Shown here: positions 34,276 through 42,970 of the stretch, piece by piece
Position numbering within the stretch: position 1 is the stretch's first letter
How the letters are laid out: every line of letters starts with the position of its first letter
Assembly: GCF_029224025.1 (NCBI RefSeq)
Contig: NZ_CP119392.1
Location: forward strand, 2,875,001 to 2,939,000
DNA: 64,000 nt
Source: Rhodanobacter sp. AS-Z3
GTDB lineage: Bacteria > Pseudomonadota > Gammaproteobacteria > Xanthomonadales > Rhodanobacteraceae
Direction of reading: 5' to 3'
Position numbers and translations under genes: made by a program
Notes under the pieces: model-generated
What the model saw: only the letters and a program-made list of their open reading frames with translations
The model's database searches: none
What the model was told of the DNA's origin: nothing

Positions 34276-35873
34276 GCGTGATATTCCTTCTGATGTTGCT
34301 TGTGCAGAAGCGCAGCGCGCCCCTGATAGTCGTCCTCTACCGCTGCGTCCACCTCCAGTGGCAACGGCAACCGTCGCAGGCGAACCAGCAGGTCCGCAGG
34401 CGTCGCTTCGCGGAACAATTGTTCGCAACGTGCGCCCAGGTGCAGCAGTTCCACCACGTTGTCATTGACCTCGTCGGTGGCTGGAGCAGCGACCCGTCGA
34501 CGCGCCGCTGCCGTCGGTGCCAGCCAGGGCCACAACAGATGGCGTTCGCGCTCCCACTGCCATGCCTCGCCCAAATGACCACCGGCGCGGTCGAGTTGCG
34601 GGTTCGGCAACTGCGCCAGCAAGGTGGCCTGCTCACTCGCGTCAAGCAGCCATGGTCGATGCAGCACCACCCGTTCGACGCGTTGGCCGAGCCGTTCGAT
34701 CAAGGCAGGAATGTAGCCCGCCGCTGCAGCATGGCTTTCGATTACTACGGGCAGTAAGTCGCTCATCGTCGCAAGCACCGCGGTCACCGCGACAAGCATG
34801 GTCTCCAGGCTCAGCGGCACATCGACTTCGGCAGACGCTCCATGTCCCGGCAGATCCACCGCGAGTACCGCCGCGTCACCAGCATCGAGTTGCGCCGGCG
34901 GCAAGGGACGCGTGCCCGGAGCGTGCAGATGCAGGTGCAGGCGACCGCTGCCAGCTCGACTCCAGCAGGCGATGTCACCCACGGGCGACTCCACGATACG
35001 GCGCTGCCACAGCATGTCTTCGACCGCAGGCGCCAGCAGGGTGGCCGCCGGCTCCCACGCCAGCGTGTCGGCGAGGATCGTGTCCATGTATTCGTGCAGC
35101 CCCGCAATACCGCCAGCCGCGACGCCCGAGGACACGTGCGCGGGCAATTTCGGCAGACGGCTGCGATGCGCCATCAACGGATCACCGTTGCGATACAACA
35201 GCCACGCTGGCGGTTTCAGCTGGCTGAGGTAGGCATGCTCGGTATAGCGGAACGCTGCGCCGTAGCCTGCACGGTAAGCGTCGCCGACCTCAAGCACATC
35301 CATCACGGTTTCATGCGTACTTGCCGTGGTTTGCGGATCGATCGCCATGGCACATTCGGCGCGACCGTCGTACCACGGGAAAAAGTATTTCTGCTCGCGC
35401 ATGCGCGACCACAACCAGCGCAGATGCGCCCCGTCCCAGCTCGGTATAAACGGCGGCAGATAGCTTTCGCCATAGACCACGCTTTCGGCCGGTTCAAACG
35501 CGGCATAGCCGTCAACCACCAGTGCGGCAACCCGCTCCGGATAAAGCCACGCCACCTGCGCGGCGATCAAACCCCCGGTGTGCATGCCGAACACCGCAAA
35601 GCGCTGCAGGCCCAGCGCATCGGTCAGTTCGACGGTCGCTTTCGCCAGATCAGCAATACTCGGTTGGGCGGACGGCAGTGCGTCGGAGTAGCCAAAGCCG
35701 GGTGTATCCGGCGCGATCACGGTGTAGCGATCGGCAAAGCGTTCGATCATCGCCAGCCACATGCGCGAGTTCTGTGGCGATTGGTGCAGCAACAATAGCG
35801 CTGGACCGCTGCCCGCGTGGCGGTAATGCACGTGGCGCTGGCCAAGCCGCGCGAATTGACGATGAATCTTCAC
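34272..35873 (-). CDS. double alpha/beta-hydrolase with altered nucleophile elbows
   Basis: A 533-aa protein that looks like two alpha/beta-hydrolase lobes in tandem. Lobe one (1-280) has LLLLHQSPQNSRMW, APDTPGFGYSD and the elbow FGMHTGG with His98 where Ser is expected. Lobe two (about 295-533) has AVDLPGHGASAEV and the elbow IESHAAAAG, again with a His (381) at the matching place. The usual G-x-S-x-G nucleophile is therefore missing in both. It could use an unusual nucleophile, be a lyase- or dioxygenase-like cofactor-free enzyme, or be non-catalytic. It overlaps both neighbours by 4 bp. Confidence 0.75.
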   Translation of the reverse strand: MKIHRQFARLGQRHVHYRHAGSGPALLLLHQSPQNSRMWLAMIERFADRYTVIAPDTPGFGYSDALPSAQPSIADLAKATVELTDALGLQRFAVFGMHTGGLIAAQVAWLYPERVAALVVDGYAAFEPAESVVYGESYLPPFIPSWDGAHLRWLWSRMREQKYFFPWYDGRAECAMAIDPQTTASTHETVMDVLEVGDAYRAGYGAAFRYTEHAYLSQLKPPAWLLYRNGDPLMAHRSRLPKLPAHVSSGVAAGGIAGLHEYMDTILADTLAWEPAATLLAPAVEDMLWQRRIVESPVGDIACWSRAGSGRLHLHLHAPGTRPLPPAQLDAGDAAVLAVDLPGHGASAEVDVPLSLETMLVAVTAVLATMSDLLPVVIESHAAAAGYIPALIERLGQRVERVVLHRPWLLDASEQATLLAQLPNPQLDRAGGHLGEAWQWERERHLLWPWLAPTAAARRRVAAPATDEVNDNVVELLHLGARCEQLFREATPADLLVRLRRLPLPLEVDAAVEDDYQGRAALLHKQHQKEYHA

Positions 35874-36883
35874 GAGAACTCTCCCACGCGTACCATCGCC
35901 TTACCCCGGTTTTTGCCCTGCATCAAGTCGACGAATACCTGCGGTGCGCTCTCCAGCCCCTGACTTACCTCTTCGCGATAGCGCACGGCGCCGCTGGGTA
36001 TCAGCGGTGCAACTTCAGCCTGAAATTCAGCGAACCGATGCAGGTGGTCGTAAACCACCAGACCTTCCAGCCGCGCCCGCGCACCAATGACCGGGCCGAG
36101 ATTCGGGCCAGGCGGACGCTGATCCTGGTTGTACTGGGAACTCAATCCGCACAGCACTACGCGCGCATGCCGGCGCAGCAGGGATACCGCCGCTTCCAGC
36201 ACCGCGCCACCGACGTTGTCGAAGTACACGTCGATGCCATGCGGACAAGCCGTCCGCAGCTCATCGACAAAGTTGGGGCTGAGATAGCTCACGCAGGCGT
36301 CAAAGCCGAAGTCGTCCAGCGCGATCTGGCGCTTGTCCTCCAGTCCGACGATGCCGACCGTGCGGCAACCGGCAAGGCGTGCGAGCTGTCCGACCACACT
36401 GCCCACGGCACCCGTGGCGGTGGAGACCAGCAAGGTTTCGCCGCGCTTCGGTCTGGCAATGGAATTCAGGCCCGACCAGGCCGTAAGCCCGGGTATGCCG
36501 AGCACACCCAGCGCCGTGGACGGTGGCGCCAGCGCCGGATCAACTGGACGCAGGTCGGCCGGATTGGCCACCGCGTACTCGCACCAACCGGTTTCGCCAA
36601 CCACCCAGCTGCCAACGGAAAATGCCGCGTGGTCGCTTTGCACGACACGGGCCAGCCCCATGCCGGGCACGATCGTCGCCAGTGCAGGACGTGGCACCAC
36701 ATAGCGCCCGGCCAGCAGCGGTCGCAGGTAAGGGTCCATCGAAAGCAGCTGCGTCTGCAGCAGCACGTGGCCTGCCGCAGGTTGCGGTACGGGCCGAACG
36801 ACCATGCCGAAATCGTCGAGCTGCGGCGCACCGACGGGATAGCGCAGCAATTGCACGGCCTGCTGAGTGTCGGGAGTCACCAT
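35870..36883 (-). CDS. MDR-type NADPH-dependent oxidoreductase (CurA/PTGR-like)
   Basis: A 337-aa zinc-independent medium-chain reductase of the leukotriene B4 12-hydroxydehydrogenase/CurA class: LLSMDPYLRPLLAGR early, the nucleotide-binding stretch TLLVSTATGAVGSVVGQLARLAG near 150, and DVYFDNVGGAVLEAAV. These enzymes reduce the C=C bond of alpha,beta-unsaturated ketones or aldehydes. I use the ATG at 36883, which has GGAG at good spacing; an ATG at 36898 is also possible. It is the first gene of a six-gene operon behind a perfect 18-bp palindrome. Confidence 0.9.
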   Translation of the reverse strand: MVTPDTQQAVQLLRYPVGAPQLDDFGMVVRPVPQPAAGHVLLQTQLLSMDPYLRPLLAGRYVVPRPALATIVPGMGLARVVQSDHAAFSVGSWVVGETGWCEYAVANPADLRPVDPALAPPSTALGVLGIPGLTAWSGLNSIARPKRGETLLVSTATGAVGSVVGQLARLAGCRTVGIVGLEDKRQIALDDFGFDACVSYLSPNFVDELRTACPHGIDVYFDNVGGAVLEAAVSLLRRHARVVLCGLSSQYNQDQRPPGPNLGPVIGARARLEGLVVYDHLHRFAEFQAEVAPLIPSGAVRYREEVSQGLESAPQVFVDLMQGKNRGKAMVRVGEFS

Positions 36884-36980
36884 CGACGGCTCCTGCATCA
36901 AGTGAAACGTGGACGATTCGGCACGTTGCTGGCGGCGAGCGCGAGCGACATGGCCCCAGTGCTTTCATTGCCGATGCAAC

Positions 36981-37000
36981 ATTAAATGTCCGGACATTTA
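36981..37000 (-). promoter_or_regulatory. 18-bp palindromic operator upstream of the MDR-reductase operon
   Basis: TAAATGTCCGGACATTTA (36983-37000) is a perfect 18-bp palindrome containing the core TGTCCGGACA seen at 5677-5686 and 25933-25942. On the minus strand it overlaps a -10-like TTTAAT (36986-36981). It lies 100 bp before the operon's start codon. The rest of 36902-37276 holds no supportable gene. Confidence 0.55.
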
Positions 37001-37276
37001 GCAATGTACTGGAATTTCCTGCTCACGCCAACAGGTGCGACAAATTGACTGTTGGTGCGCCTCACGACGCGGCCGCCGCGAGCCTCCCTTCTGCTGGAAG
37101 CCTTGCGCTACAGGCACACGCTCACATCGGCCCAAAGCCCTCGGGCTGTGCAGGTTCTCCAGGGTTTCCATTGGCGCCTGCGAGCCGGTTTGGCCGCGGG
37201 TGACTCCGCAGCGGTCAGAGGCCGTACCAAGCGGTTGATCGAATCATCCCCCGCCGACGGCAGCAGCAAAGGGCAC

Positions 37277-39208
37277 CTACAGCTCGCGCACCACGCGGAA
37301 GCCGACGCGGCCGCTGCGCGCGTCGCCGTTGGCGCCCTGCCGGTACGCCGAGTCGACCTGTTCGGGCGAACTGCCCCACGAACCGCCGCGCAATACATGG
37401 GCACTGCAGCCCGGATTGATCCAGGCGCTGCCGTCGGTGGGCGCACGCAGGTAGCTGTCGTGCCAGCAGTCGGCCACCCACTCGGATACGTTGCCGTTGA
37501 TGTCGTAAAGACCAAACGGATTGGCCACGAAGCTCATCACCGGGGCCGGTCCCCAGTAGCCGTCGCGATAGCCGCGGAATGCATGACTCCAACGCCGGCC
37601 GCTGCGTGAACGGTCCGCGGAACCGGTCAGGTTTTCCACCGGCTGGGTCGGCACGCCATTGCCCCACCAGTAGCGCGTGGTGGTGTTGGCGCGCAAGGCG
37701 TACTCGAATTCCGCTTCGCTGGGCAGCCGATAGATTTTGCCGGTGCGCTGGTGCAGCCAGTCCGCATAGGCGGAGGCATCGCGCCACGACACGTTCACCA
37801 CCGGCAGGTTGTCGTCGGCCTTGTGGCCGGCGTAGTCGTCTTCCCAGGTCGCCGAGCTGTCGTCGCGCAACGCACCGCTGCGCTCGTCGTACACGCTGGC
37901 GCCGCCGAGCTTGATCGAATCGGGCACGTAGCCGCTGGCACGCACGAACTCACGGAACTGGCCCACGGTAATCGCACTGCGGGACATCGCAAAGCCGCTG
38001 GCAAGGGTCACCGTGTGTTGCGGCTGCGCAGACTCCACGCCACTGCCCTCGCTGGCACCCATCAGGAAGCTGCCGGTGGGAATCACCACCATCGCCGGGG
38101 TCTTGCCAGGCAGGTCGACGTAATGGTCAGTGAAGACCTGACCAGGCCGGTGGCTGGCATACAGGCGTGCGTTGATGATTTGCTCGTCGAGCGCGGCCAG
38201 TGCCGGCAGTTTCGGGTCAATGCCGCGGGCCTGCTCGGCCAGCTTGATGGCCAGCGTCACATTGCCGGCATCCAGCGCCGTGTGCGCCTGAGTCAGCACA
38301 CCGTTGGCGCGCTGCTCGCGCATGTCATCGACGCGCTGGTGCACGTCACGCATCTGTTGCGAGCCGGGGCGGATCAACTGCGCCGCCGCCAGTTCGCGAT
38401 CGGCACCGGCAAAATCGCTTTGCGCCACCGCAGCCAGTGCACGATCCAGCACCGCCCGCTGCACCTGCAGGATGCCCTGCTCGGCCACCGCATTTTGCGG
38501 ATCAAGCTGCTGCACCTCGTGATACAGGTCCAGCGCACTGGCGCCGGCGGGCGTGTCGGCCTCACCTTGCCGCAACAGTCCCGCCGCGCGGGCCAGCATC
38601 GGCCGTACTTTTTCCAGCGTCTGCAAATTGGCTTCCAGCTGCGCCACCTCAGCTTCGGCATTGGGCAGCGTGCGCAACGCATCCAGCAGCTCGCGGGCCG
38701 CATCCACATCGCCCACGGCAATGTCCTGATCAACTTCCGCCACCAGGCGTGCGCGCACGTCGAACAGACCTTGCACCGCGCGCCGACTATCGGGCTTCTG
38801 TTTCAACGCTTGTTCGAACAGTGTTGCCGCGCTGTTTTCGCTACCCGCGAGCGCACCCGCATGCAAGGCCTTGGTAGCCCGATCAAGCAAGACTTTCACT
38901 GCCGGCGGATCGACGCCCAACTGTTTCGGCAGGTCGGCCTTTTTGCTGTTGCGCGCGGCGATCACTTCAGCCGGCGCCAGGGTCAGCGGCGGCCCCGCGT
39001 TGAGTTCACTGATGGCGGCCACGCGTTCCGGCTGCAGGCCGCTGGCTGGCACCAGCGCACCCAGGGTCATCGAACGGCGCGGCGCCTCGGCCGGGTTGAC
39101 ATGGAAGAAGCCCGGGAAAAAGTGATAGGTCAACGCAAATGCAAGCACGGTCACGCCCAACGCACCACCGAGAAAACGCTGACGATTCAGGGTTGCGTTG
39201 TTCGGCAT
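37277..39208 (-). CDS. membrane-anchored SUMF1 (formylglycine-generating enzyme-like) domain protein
   Basis: A 643-aa protein. An N-terminal membrane anchor (about 12-30, FLGGALGVTVLAFALTYHFF) precedes a long helical, TPR-like central part (about 110-365), and a C-terminal FGE-sulfatase domain starts near 385 (MVVIPTGSFLMGASEGSG) with VNVSWRDASAYADWL, YRLPSEAEFEYALR, DINGNVSEWVADCWHDSY and HVLRGGSWGSS. Many such domains are ligand- or protein-binding rather than true formylglycine makers. The ATG at 39208 is chosen over earlier codons because the anchor begins just after it. It marks the start of the ordinary chromosome. Confidence 0.85.
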   Translation of the reverse strand: MPNNATLNRQRFLGGALGVTVLAFALTYHFFPGFFHVNPAEAPRRSMTLGALVPASGLQPERVAAISELNAGPPLTLAPAEVIAARNSKKADLPKQLGVDPPAVKVLLDRATKALHAGALAGSENSAATLFEQALKQKPDSRRAVQGLFDVRARLVAEVDQDIAVGDVDAARELLDALRTLPNAEAEVAQLEANLQTLEKVRPMLARAAGLLRQGEADTPAGASALDLYHEVQQLDPQNAVAEQGILQVQRAVLDRALAAVAQSDFAGADRELAAAQLIRPGSQQMRDVHQRVDDMREQRANGVLTQAHTALDAGNVTLAIKLAEQARGIDPKLPALAALDEQIINARLYASHRPGQVFTDHYVDLPGKTPAMVVIPTGSFLMGASEGSGVESAQPQHTVTLASGFAMSRSAITVGQFREFVRASGYVPDSIKLGGASVYDERSGALRDDSSATWEDDYAGHKADDNLPVVNVSWRDASAYADWLHQRTGKIYRLPSEAEFEYALRANTTTRYWWGNGVPTQPVENLTGSADRSRSGRRWSHAFRGYRDGYWGPAPVMSFVANPFGLYDINGNVSEWVADCWHDSYLRAPTDGSAWINPGCSAHVLRGGSWGSSPEQVDSAYRQGANGDARSGRVGFRVVREL

Positions 39209-39310
39209 GGATGGGCGTCCTTGGCTGCGGCCTGTTATCGTGCGCTGCTCACCATAGGCACAAATTGCCGACAGGGCAATCCGTGTCCGCGCCATTCGTA
39301 AGGAGTACCG

Positions 39311-40426
39311 ATGTCATTGCCCGAAACCCCTGCTGCCGACTGGATCGACACCCCCGAGGCACTGCAGGCCTGGCTGGCCACGATACCGGCGGACGCGGCC
39401 GTTGGCCTGGACACCGAATTCATGCGGCGCAACACCTTCTATCCGCAACTGGCCCTGCTGCAATTGGGTTGGCAAGGACGTTATGCGCTGATTGATCCGC
39501 TCGCCTTCGACATCGGCGCGGCACTGCAGCCACTGCTCGGCGCCGGTCCGGCCGTCACCATCATGCACAGCGCCAGCGAGGATCTTGAAACGCTGTCGCC
39601 GTTGCTGCCGGGCGGCCCGCATGCCCTGTTCGACACGCAGATCGCCGCCGCCTTCGTCGGCATGGGTCTGGGCATCAGCTATCGTGCACTGGTCGCCGAA
39701 CTGGCCGGCGACGATCTGGACAAGGGCGAAACCCGTTCGGACTGGCTGCAGCGCCCGTTGACCGGCTCGCAGTACAGCTATGCCGCGCTGGACGTGGTCT
39801 ATCTGAAAACCATCCACGAACAACTCAGCGAACGCCTGCAACAACGTGACCGCAGTGCATGGCATGCCGAGGACTGCGCGCGGCTGAAGCAGCGCGCCAG
39901 CCACCGCGACGGCGACCCGCAACCGCAACGCGCACTGCGTGGTGCCGCCGAATGGTCGCGCGAACAGCAAGCCCTGCTGCGCCGCCTGCTGCTGTGGCGC
40001 GACCGCAGCGCGCGTCGACTCGACGTGCCACGCCCGTGGCTGCTCGACGACAACCTCGCCCTTGAACTGGCCCATCAGCCGCCGGGCAAGCTGGCTGAGC
40101 TCGAACAGCGCAGCCGTGGCCAGCGAGCGCTGCGCTCGGCTCAGCGCAACGAGTTGTTCGAGCTAATCACGCCTGCCGTCAGCGCCGAGGAAGTTGCCGC
40201 CACCGCACGTATCCCCGCCCATCCCCAAGGCGAGGCGAAGAAAGCGCTGGGCGACATGAAGCAACTGGTCGACAACCGCGCCAGCGAACTCGACCTGCCA
40301 CCCGGCCTGCTGTGCCCACGCAAGGTGCTGGAAGAATACGTGGTGACTGCCGAGTGGCCCGAATTCCTCGAAGGCTGGCGCCGCGAGGTACTGCACGATG
40401 CCCTGCCCGGGCTGCTGCCAGGCTGA
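39311..40426 (+). CDS. rnd: ribonuclease D
   Basis: A 371-aa 3'-5' exoribonuclease for tRNA and stable-RNA maturation. The DEDDy exonuclease domain shows GLDTEFMRR (Asp, Glu), IMHSASEDLE (Asp) and YAALDVVYL (Tyr, Asp). An HRDC domain follows (about 205-290, WSREQQALLRRLLLWRD...). The ATG at 39311 has AAGGAG just upstream. A tRNA gene follows 60 bp downstream. Confidence 0.95.
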   Translation: MSLPETPAADWIDTPEALQAWLATIPADAAVGLDTEFMRRNTFYPQLALLQLGWQGRYALIDPLAFDIGAALQPLLGAGPAVTIMHSASEDLETLSPLLPGGPHALFDTQIAAAFVGMGLGISYRALVAELAGDDLDKGETRSDWLQRPLTGSQYSYAALDVVYLKTIHEQLSERLQQRDRSAWHAEDCARLKQRASHRDGDPQPQRALRGAAEWSREQQALLRRLLLWRDRSARRLDVPRPWLLDDNLALELAHQPPGKLAELEQRSRGQRALRSAQRNELFELITPAVSAEEVAATARIPAHPQGEAKKALGDMKQLVDNRASELDLPPGLLCPRKVLEEYVVTAEWPEFLEGWRREVLHDALPGLLPG

Positions 40427-40443
40427 GCCAAACACATTGGCTC

Positions 40444-40473
40444 TTGGCGAACACCCACACACGCTGCTAACAT
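40444..40473 (+). promoter_or_regulatory. predicted tRNA-Ala promoter
   Basis: TTGGCG (40444-40449), 18 bp, TAACAT (40468-40473), ending 13 bp before the mature tRNA 5' end. Confidence 0.4.
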
Positions 40474-40486
40474 TCGCGGCTTCCGT

Positions 40487-40562
40487 GGGGCGGTAGCTCA
40501 GCTGGGAGAGCGCCACGTTCGCATCGTGGAGGTCGTGGGTTCGATCCCCATCCGCTCCACCA
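40487..40562 (+). tRNA. tRNA-Ala (anticodon CGC)
   Basis: A full cloverleaf of 76 nt with encoded CCA. The acceptor GGGGCGG pairs with CCGCTCC and includes the G3-U70 wobble that identifies alanine tRNAs. The anticodon stem CCACG/CGTGG encloses the loop TTCGCAT with CGC at 34-36; the T-loop is TTCGATC. Confidence 0.97.
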
Positions 40563-40571
40563 CGGATTTAC

Positions 40572-40602
40572 AAAAAAGCCTCCGGTCTCCGGAGGCTTTT
40601 TT
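40572..40602. terminator. bidirectional rho-independent terminator
   Basis: GCCTCCGG (40578-40585), loop TCT, CCGGAGGC (40589-40596), flanked by six A before and six T after. It ends the tRNA-Ala transcript and can also stop the convergent small membrane gene. Confidence 0.95.
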
Positions 40603-40616
40603 GTTAGCTGCTCACT

Positions 40617-40826
40617 TTACAGGCGCACAAACCGCGGAATCACCATCAACACCACGCCGACGACGATCAACCACGCGGCGCCGCTGACGAAATACGGAAA
40701 GGCCATCAGCGCGATACCGCAGACCAGCGGCACGATCTCGCGCTGCTTTCTGCCGTAGATGAAGTAGCCCAGCCCGATCGAGCCGAACAGCAAGCCCCAC
40801 CACAGTGTCGATGTGTTCAAGGCCAC
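40617..40826 (-). CDS. small two- to three-helix membrane protein
   Basis: A 69-aa, strongly hydrophobic protein (WWGLLFGSIGLGYFIYGRKQ, then VPLVCGIALMAFPYFVSG and WLIVVGVVLMVIPRFVRL). The first hydrophobic segment is followed by a basic YGRKQRE loop, then two more segments. It starts with GTG at 40826. It stands alone, ending 15 bp from the terminator. Small proteins of this style are common in Xanthomonadales; no function is known to me. Confidence 0.65.
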   Translation of the reverse strand: MALNTSTLWWGLLFGSIGLGYFIYGRKQREIVPLVCGIALMAFPYFVSGAAWLIVVGVVLMVIPRFVRL

Positions 40827-40977
40827 CTCGCGGCATGGCGATTGGGTTGATACGGTCGGTGCTGCTGCCGGCGCCTGCTGTGCGCCGGGGTATCGGCGTA
40901 GAGTAACGCGGTCTCGTCATACCGGTGAACGCCGTTCGCGTGTCGCCGATCCACCACCGCTCGATCAAGGGGTTGCC

Positions 40978-42966
40978 ATGAAGTCCATTGGACTTGCCGC
41001 GTTGGGTTGCTGTTGTCTGCTTGCCTTGCCGTTGCCGTCGCATGCTGCCAGTACGACGCCCTCGTTCCAGCTGAGCGACCTGCAGAAAATCGTGCGGCTC
41101 AGCGAGCCGCAGATTTCACCGGATGGCAAACGCATTGCGGTCGTCGTCTCCACGCCGGATTTTAAAACCGACAAGAGCAAGGATGAAATTGATCTGGTCG
41201 ATGTAACCAGTGGCAAGCGCCGCACGCTGACCTGGCATCGCGAGGATCTCGGCTCGCCGCGCTGGTCACCGGACGGCAGCCAGCTGGCCTTCCTTGCCAA
41301 GGACGAAAAGACCAAGGAAGACCAGCTCTACGTGATGCCGATGGATGGCGGCGACGCCCATTGCATCACCGAAGCCAAGCATGGCGTGGACTCCTTCAGC
41401 TGGAGCCCGGATGGCACGCAGCTGGCGTTTGTCAGCACCGACGAGCCGGCCAATGCCAAGGCGATCAAGGCGCATGACGATGCGTTCCAGGTCACTGACA
41501 ATCACTTTCTTGCACGCGCTGCCCTGACCTCATCGCACCTTTGGCTGATTCCCAGTAGCGGCGGCACGGCCAAGCGGCTGACCGAAGGCAGCTTCAGCCT
41601 GTCCACCGACCAGCAGGATGGTGCACCGGAACCGGCGTGGAGTCGTGACGGCCACAGCATCGCCTTCACCCGTTTTCCGGGGCCGTATTGGGGACCATCG
41701 TTCCACTCGGTGATCGACAGCGTGGATGTGGCTGGCGGTGCGCCACATCCCCTGGTGACGGCGCAGAGCGTGATGGACCCGCGCTACGCACCCACCGGCA
41801 AGGCACTGGCCTGGCTGCGCCCGCGTGGTGGCGACCAGAACAACGGCAATGCCGTCTATGTTTCCGTCGACGGCCACCAGCGCGACGTCACTGAAGCACT
41901 GGCGCGCAACATCGGCAACTACGCGTGGCTGCCAAATGGCAAGCTGCTGCTGGCCGGCGGCGATGGCACGCATGCGGTGCTGTGGTTGCAGCCGCTGTCG
42001 GGCAAAGCCAGCAAGCTCGACCTTGGCGAGGTCGAGGCCGGCGCCGATGTCAGCATCGCGAAAACCGGCGTACTGGCCTTCATCGGCAGCACGGCCAAAC
42101 ACCCGGGCGAGCTGTATGTGATGAATGCGACGAGCGGCAAACCGCGCCAGCTGACCCAGCTCAACGCGTTCATCGATACGCTGGCGCTGGGCCGTACCGA
42201 ATCGATCGACTGGGACGGCCCGGATGGCTTCCACGAAGATGGCGTGCTGACCTACCCGGTGGGTTATCAGAGCGGGCAGAAGTATCCGCTGGTGCTGGCC
42301 ATCCACGGCGGCCCGGAAGCCGGCTCGACCGTGCAGTTCTCGCCACTGCCGCAGTTGCTGGCGGCCGCCGGTTTCGTGGTGTTCCAGCCGAACTATCGTG
42401 GCAGCACCAATCTGGGTGATGCCTACCAGCATGCGATTTATCGCGATACCGGCGAAGGCCCGGGCAAGGACGTGATGGCGGGCGTCGCCGCGGTGGAGAA
42501 GCTGGGCATGGTCGACAGCAACCGGATCGGTGTCAGCGGCTGGTCATACGGTGGCTACATGACCACCTGGTTGAGCGGCCACTACCCGTCCAGATGGAAG
42601 GCTGCGGTGGCTGGCGCCTCGCTTACCGACTGGCTCATGGATTACACCGTCTCGTACTACCAGACCGGCGACGCATATTTCTTTGGCGGCTCGCCGTGGG
42701 CCGGCAAGGACCGCGAGATCTGGCGCGAGCAGTCACCCATTGCATCGGCCGACAAAGTCACCGCACCGACCCTGATCATGGGCGACGTCGGCGACCCCAA
42801 CGTACCGCTGGTGAACAGCTACGAGTGGTACCACGCGCTGCGCGACAACGGCGTGCCGGTGGAGTTTTACGCCTATCCGGTCGATACGCATTTCCCCAAG
42901 GACATCGTGCGCACTACCGACGTTTATCGTCGCTGGGTCGGCTGGATGACGGCGCACCTCAACTGA
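40978..42966 (+). CDS. S9 family (prolyl oligopeptidase/DPP-like) serine peptidase
   Basis: A 662-aa exported peptidase. A signal peptide (1-23, SIGLAALGCCCLLALPLPSHA) is followed by a beta-propeller with WSPDG repeats (SPRWSPDGSQLAF, FSWSPDGTQLAF, PAWSRDGHSIAF) and a C-terminal alpha/beta-hydrolase domain. The nucleophile is S523 in GWSYGG, the Asp sits in GDVGDPNVP and the His in VDTHFPKD. It cleaves peptides in the periplasm. The ATG at 40978, preceded by AAGGGG, begins the signal peptide and is preferred over upstream in-frame codons. Confidence 0.93.
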   Translation: MKSIGLAALGCCCLLALPLPSHAASTTPSFQLSDLQKIVRLSEPQISPDGKRIAVVVSTPDFKTDKSKDEIDLVDVTSGKRRTLTWHREDLGSPRWSPDGSQLAFLAKDEKTKEDQLYVMPMDGGDAHCITEAKHGVDSFSWSPDGTQLAFVSTDEPANAKAIKAHDDAFQVTDNHFLARAALTSSHLWLIPSSGGTAKRLTEGSFSLSTDQQDGAPEPAWSRDGHSIAFTRFPGPYWGPSFHSVIDSVDVAGGAPHPLVTAQSVMDPRYAPTGKALAWLRPRGGDQNNGNAVYVSVDGHQRDVTEALARNIGNYAWLPNGKLLLAGGDGTHAVLWLQPLSGKASKLDLGEVEAGADVSIAKTGVLAFIGSTAKHPGELYVMNATSGKPRQLTQLNAFIDTLALGRTESIDWDGPDGFHEDGVLTYPVGYQSGQKYPLVLAIHGGPEAGSTVQFSPLPQLLAAAGFVVFQPNYRGSTNLGDAYQHAIYRDTGEGPGKDVMAGVAAVEKLGMVDSNRIGVSGWSYGGYMTTWLSGHYPSRWKAAVAGASLTDWLMDYTVSYYQTGDAYFFGGSPWAGKDREIWREQSPIASADKVTAPTLIMGDVGDPNVPLVNSYEWYHALRDNGVPVEFYAYPVDTHFPKDIVRTTDVYRRWVGWMTAHLN

Positions 42967-42970
42967 CCAA

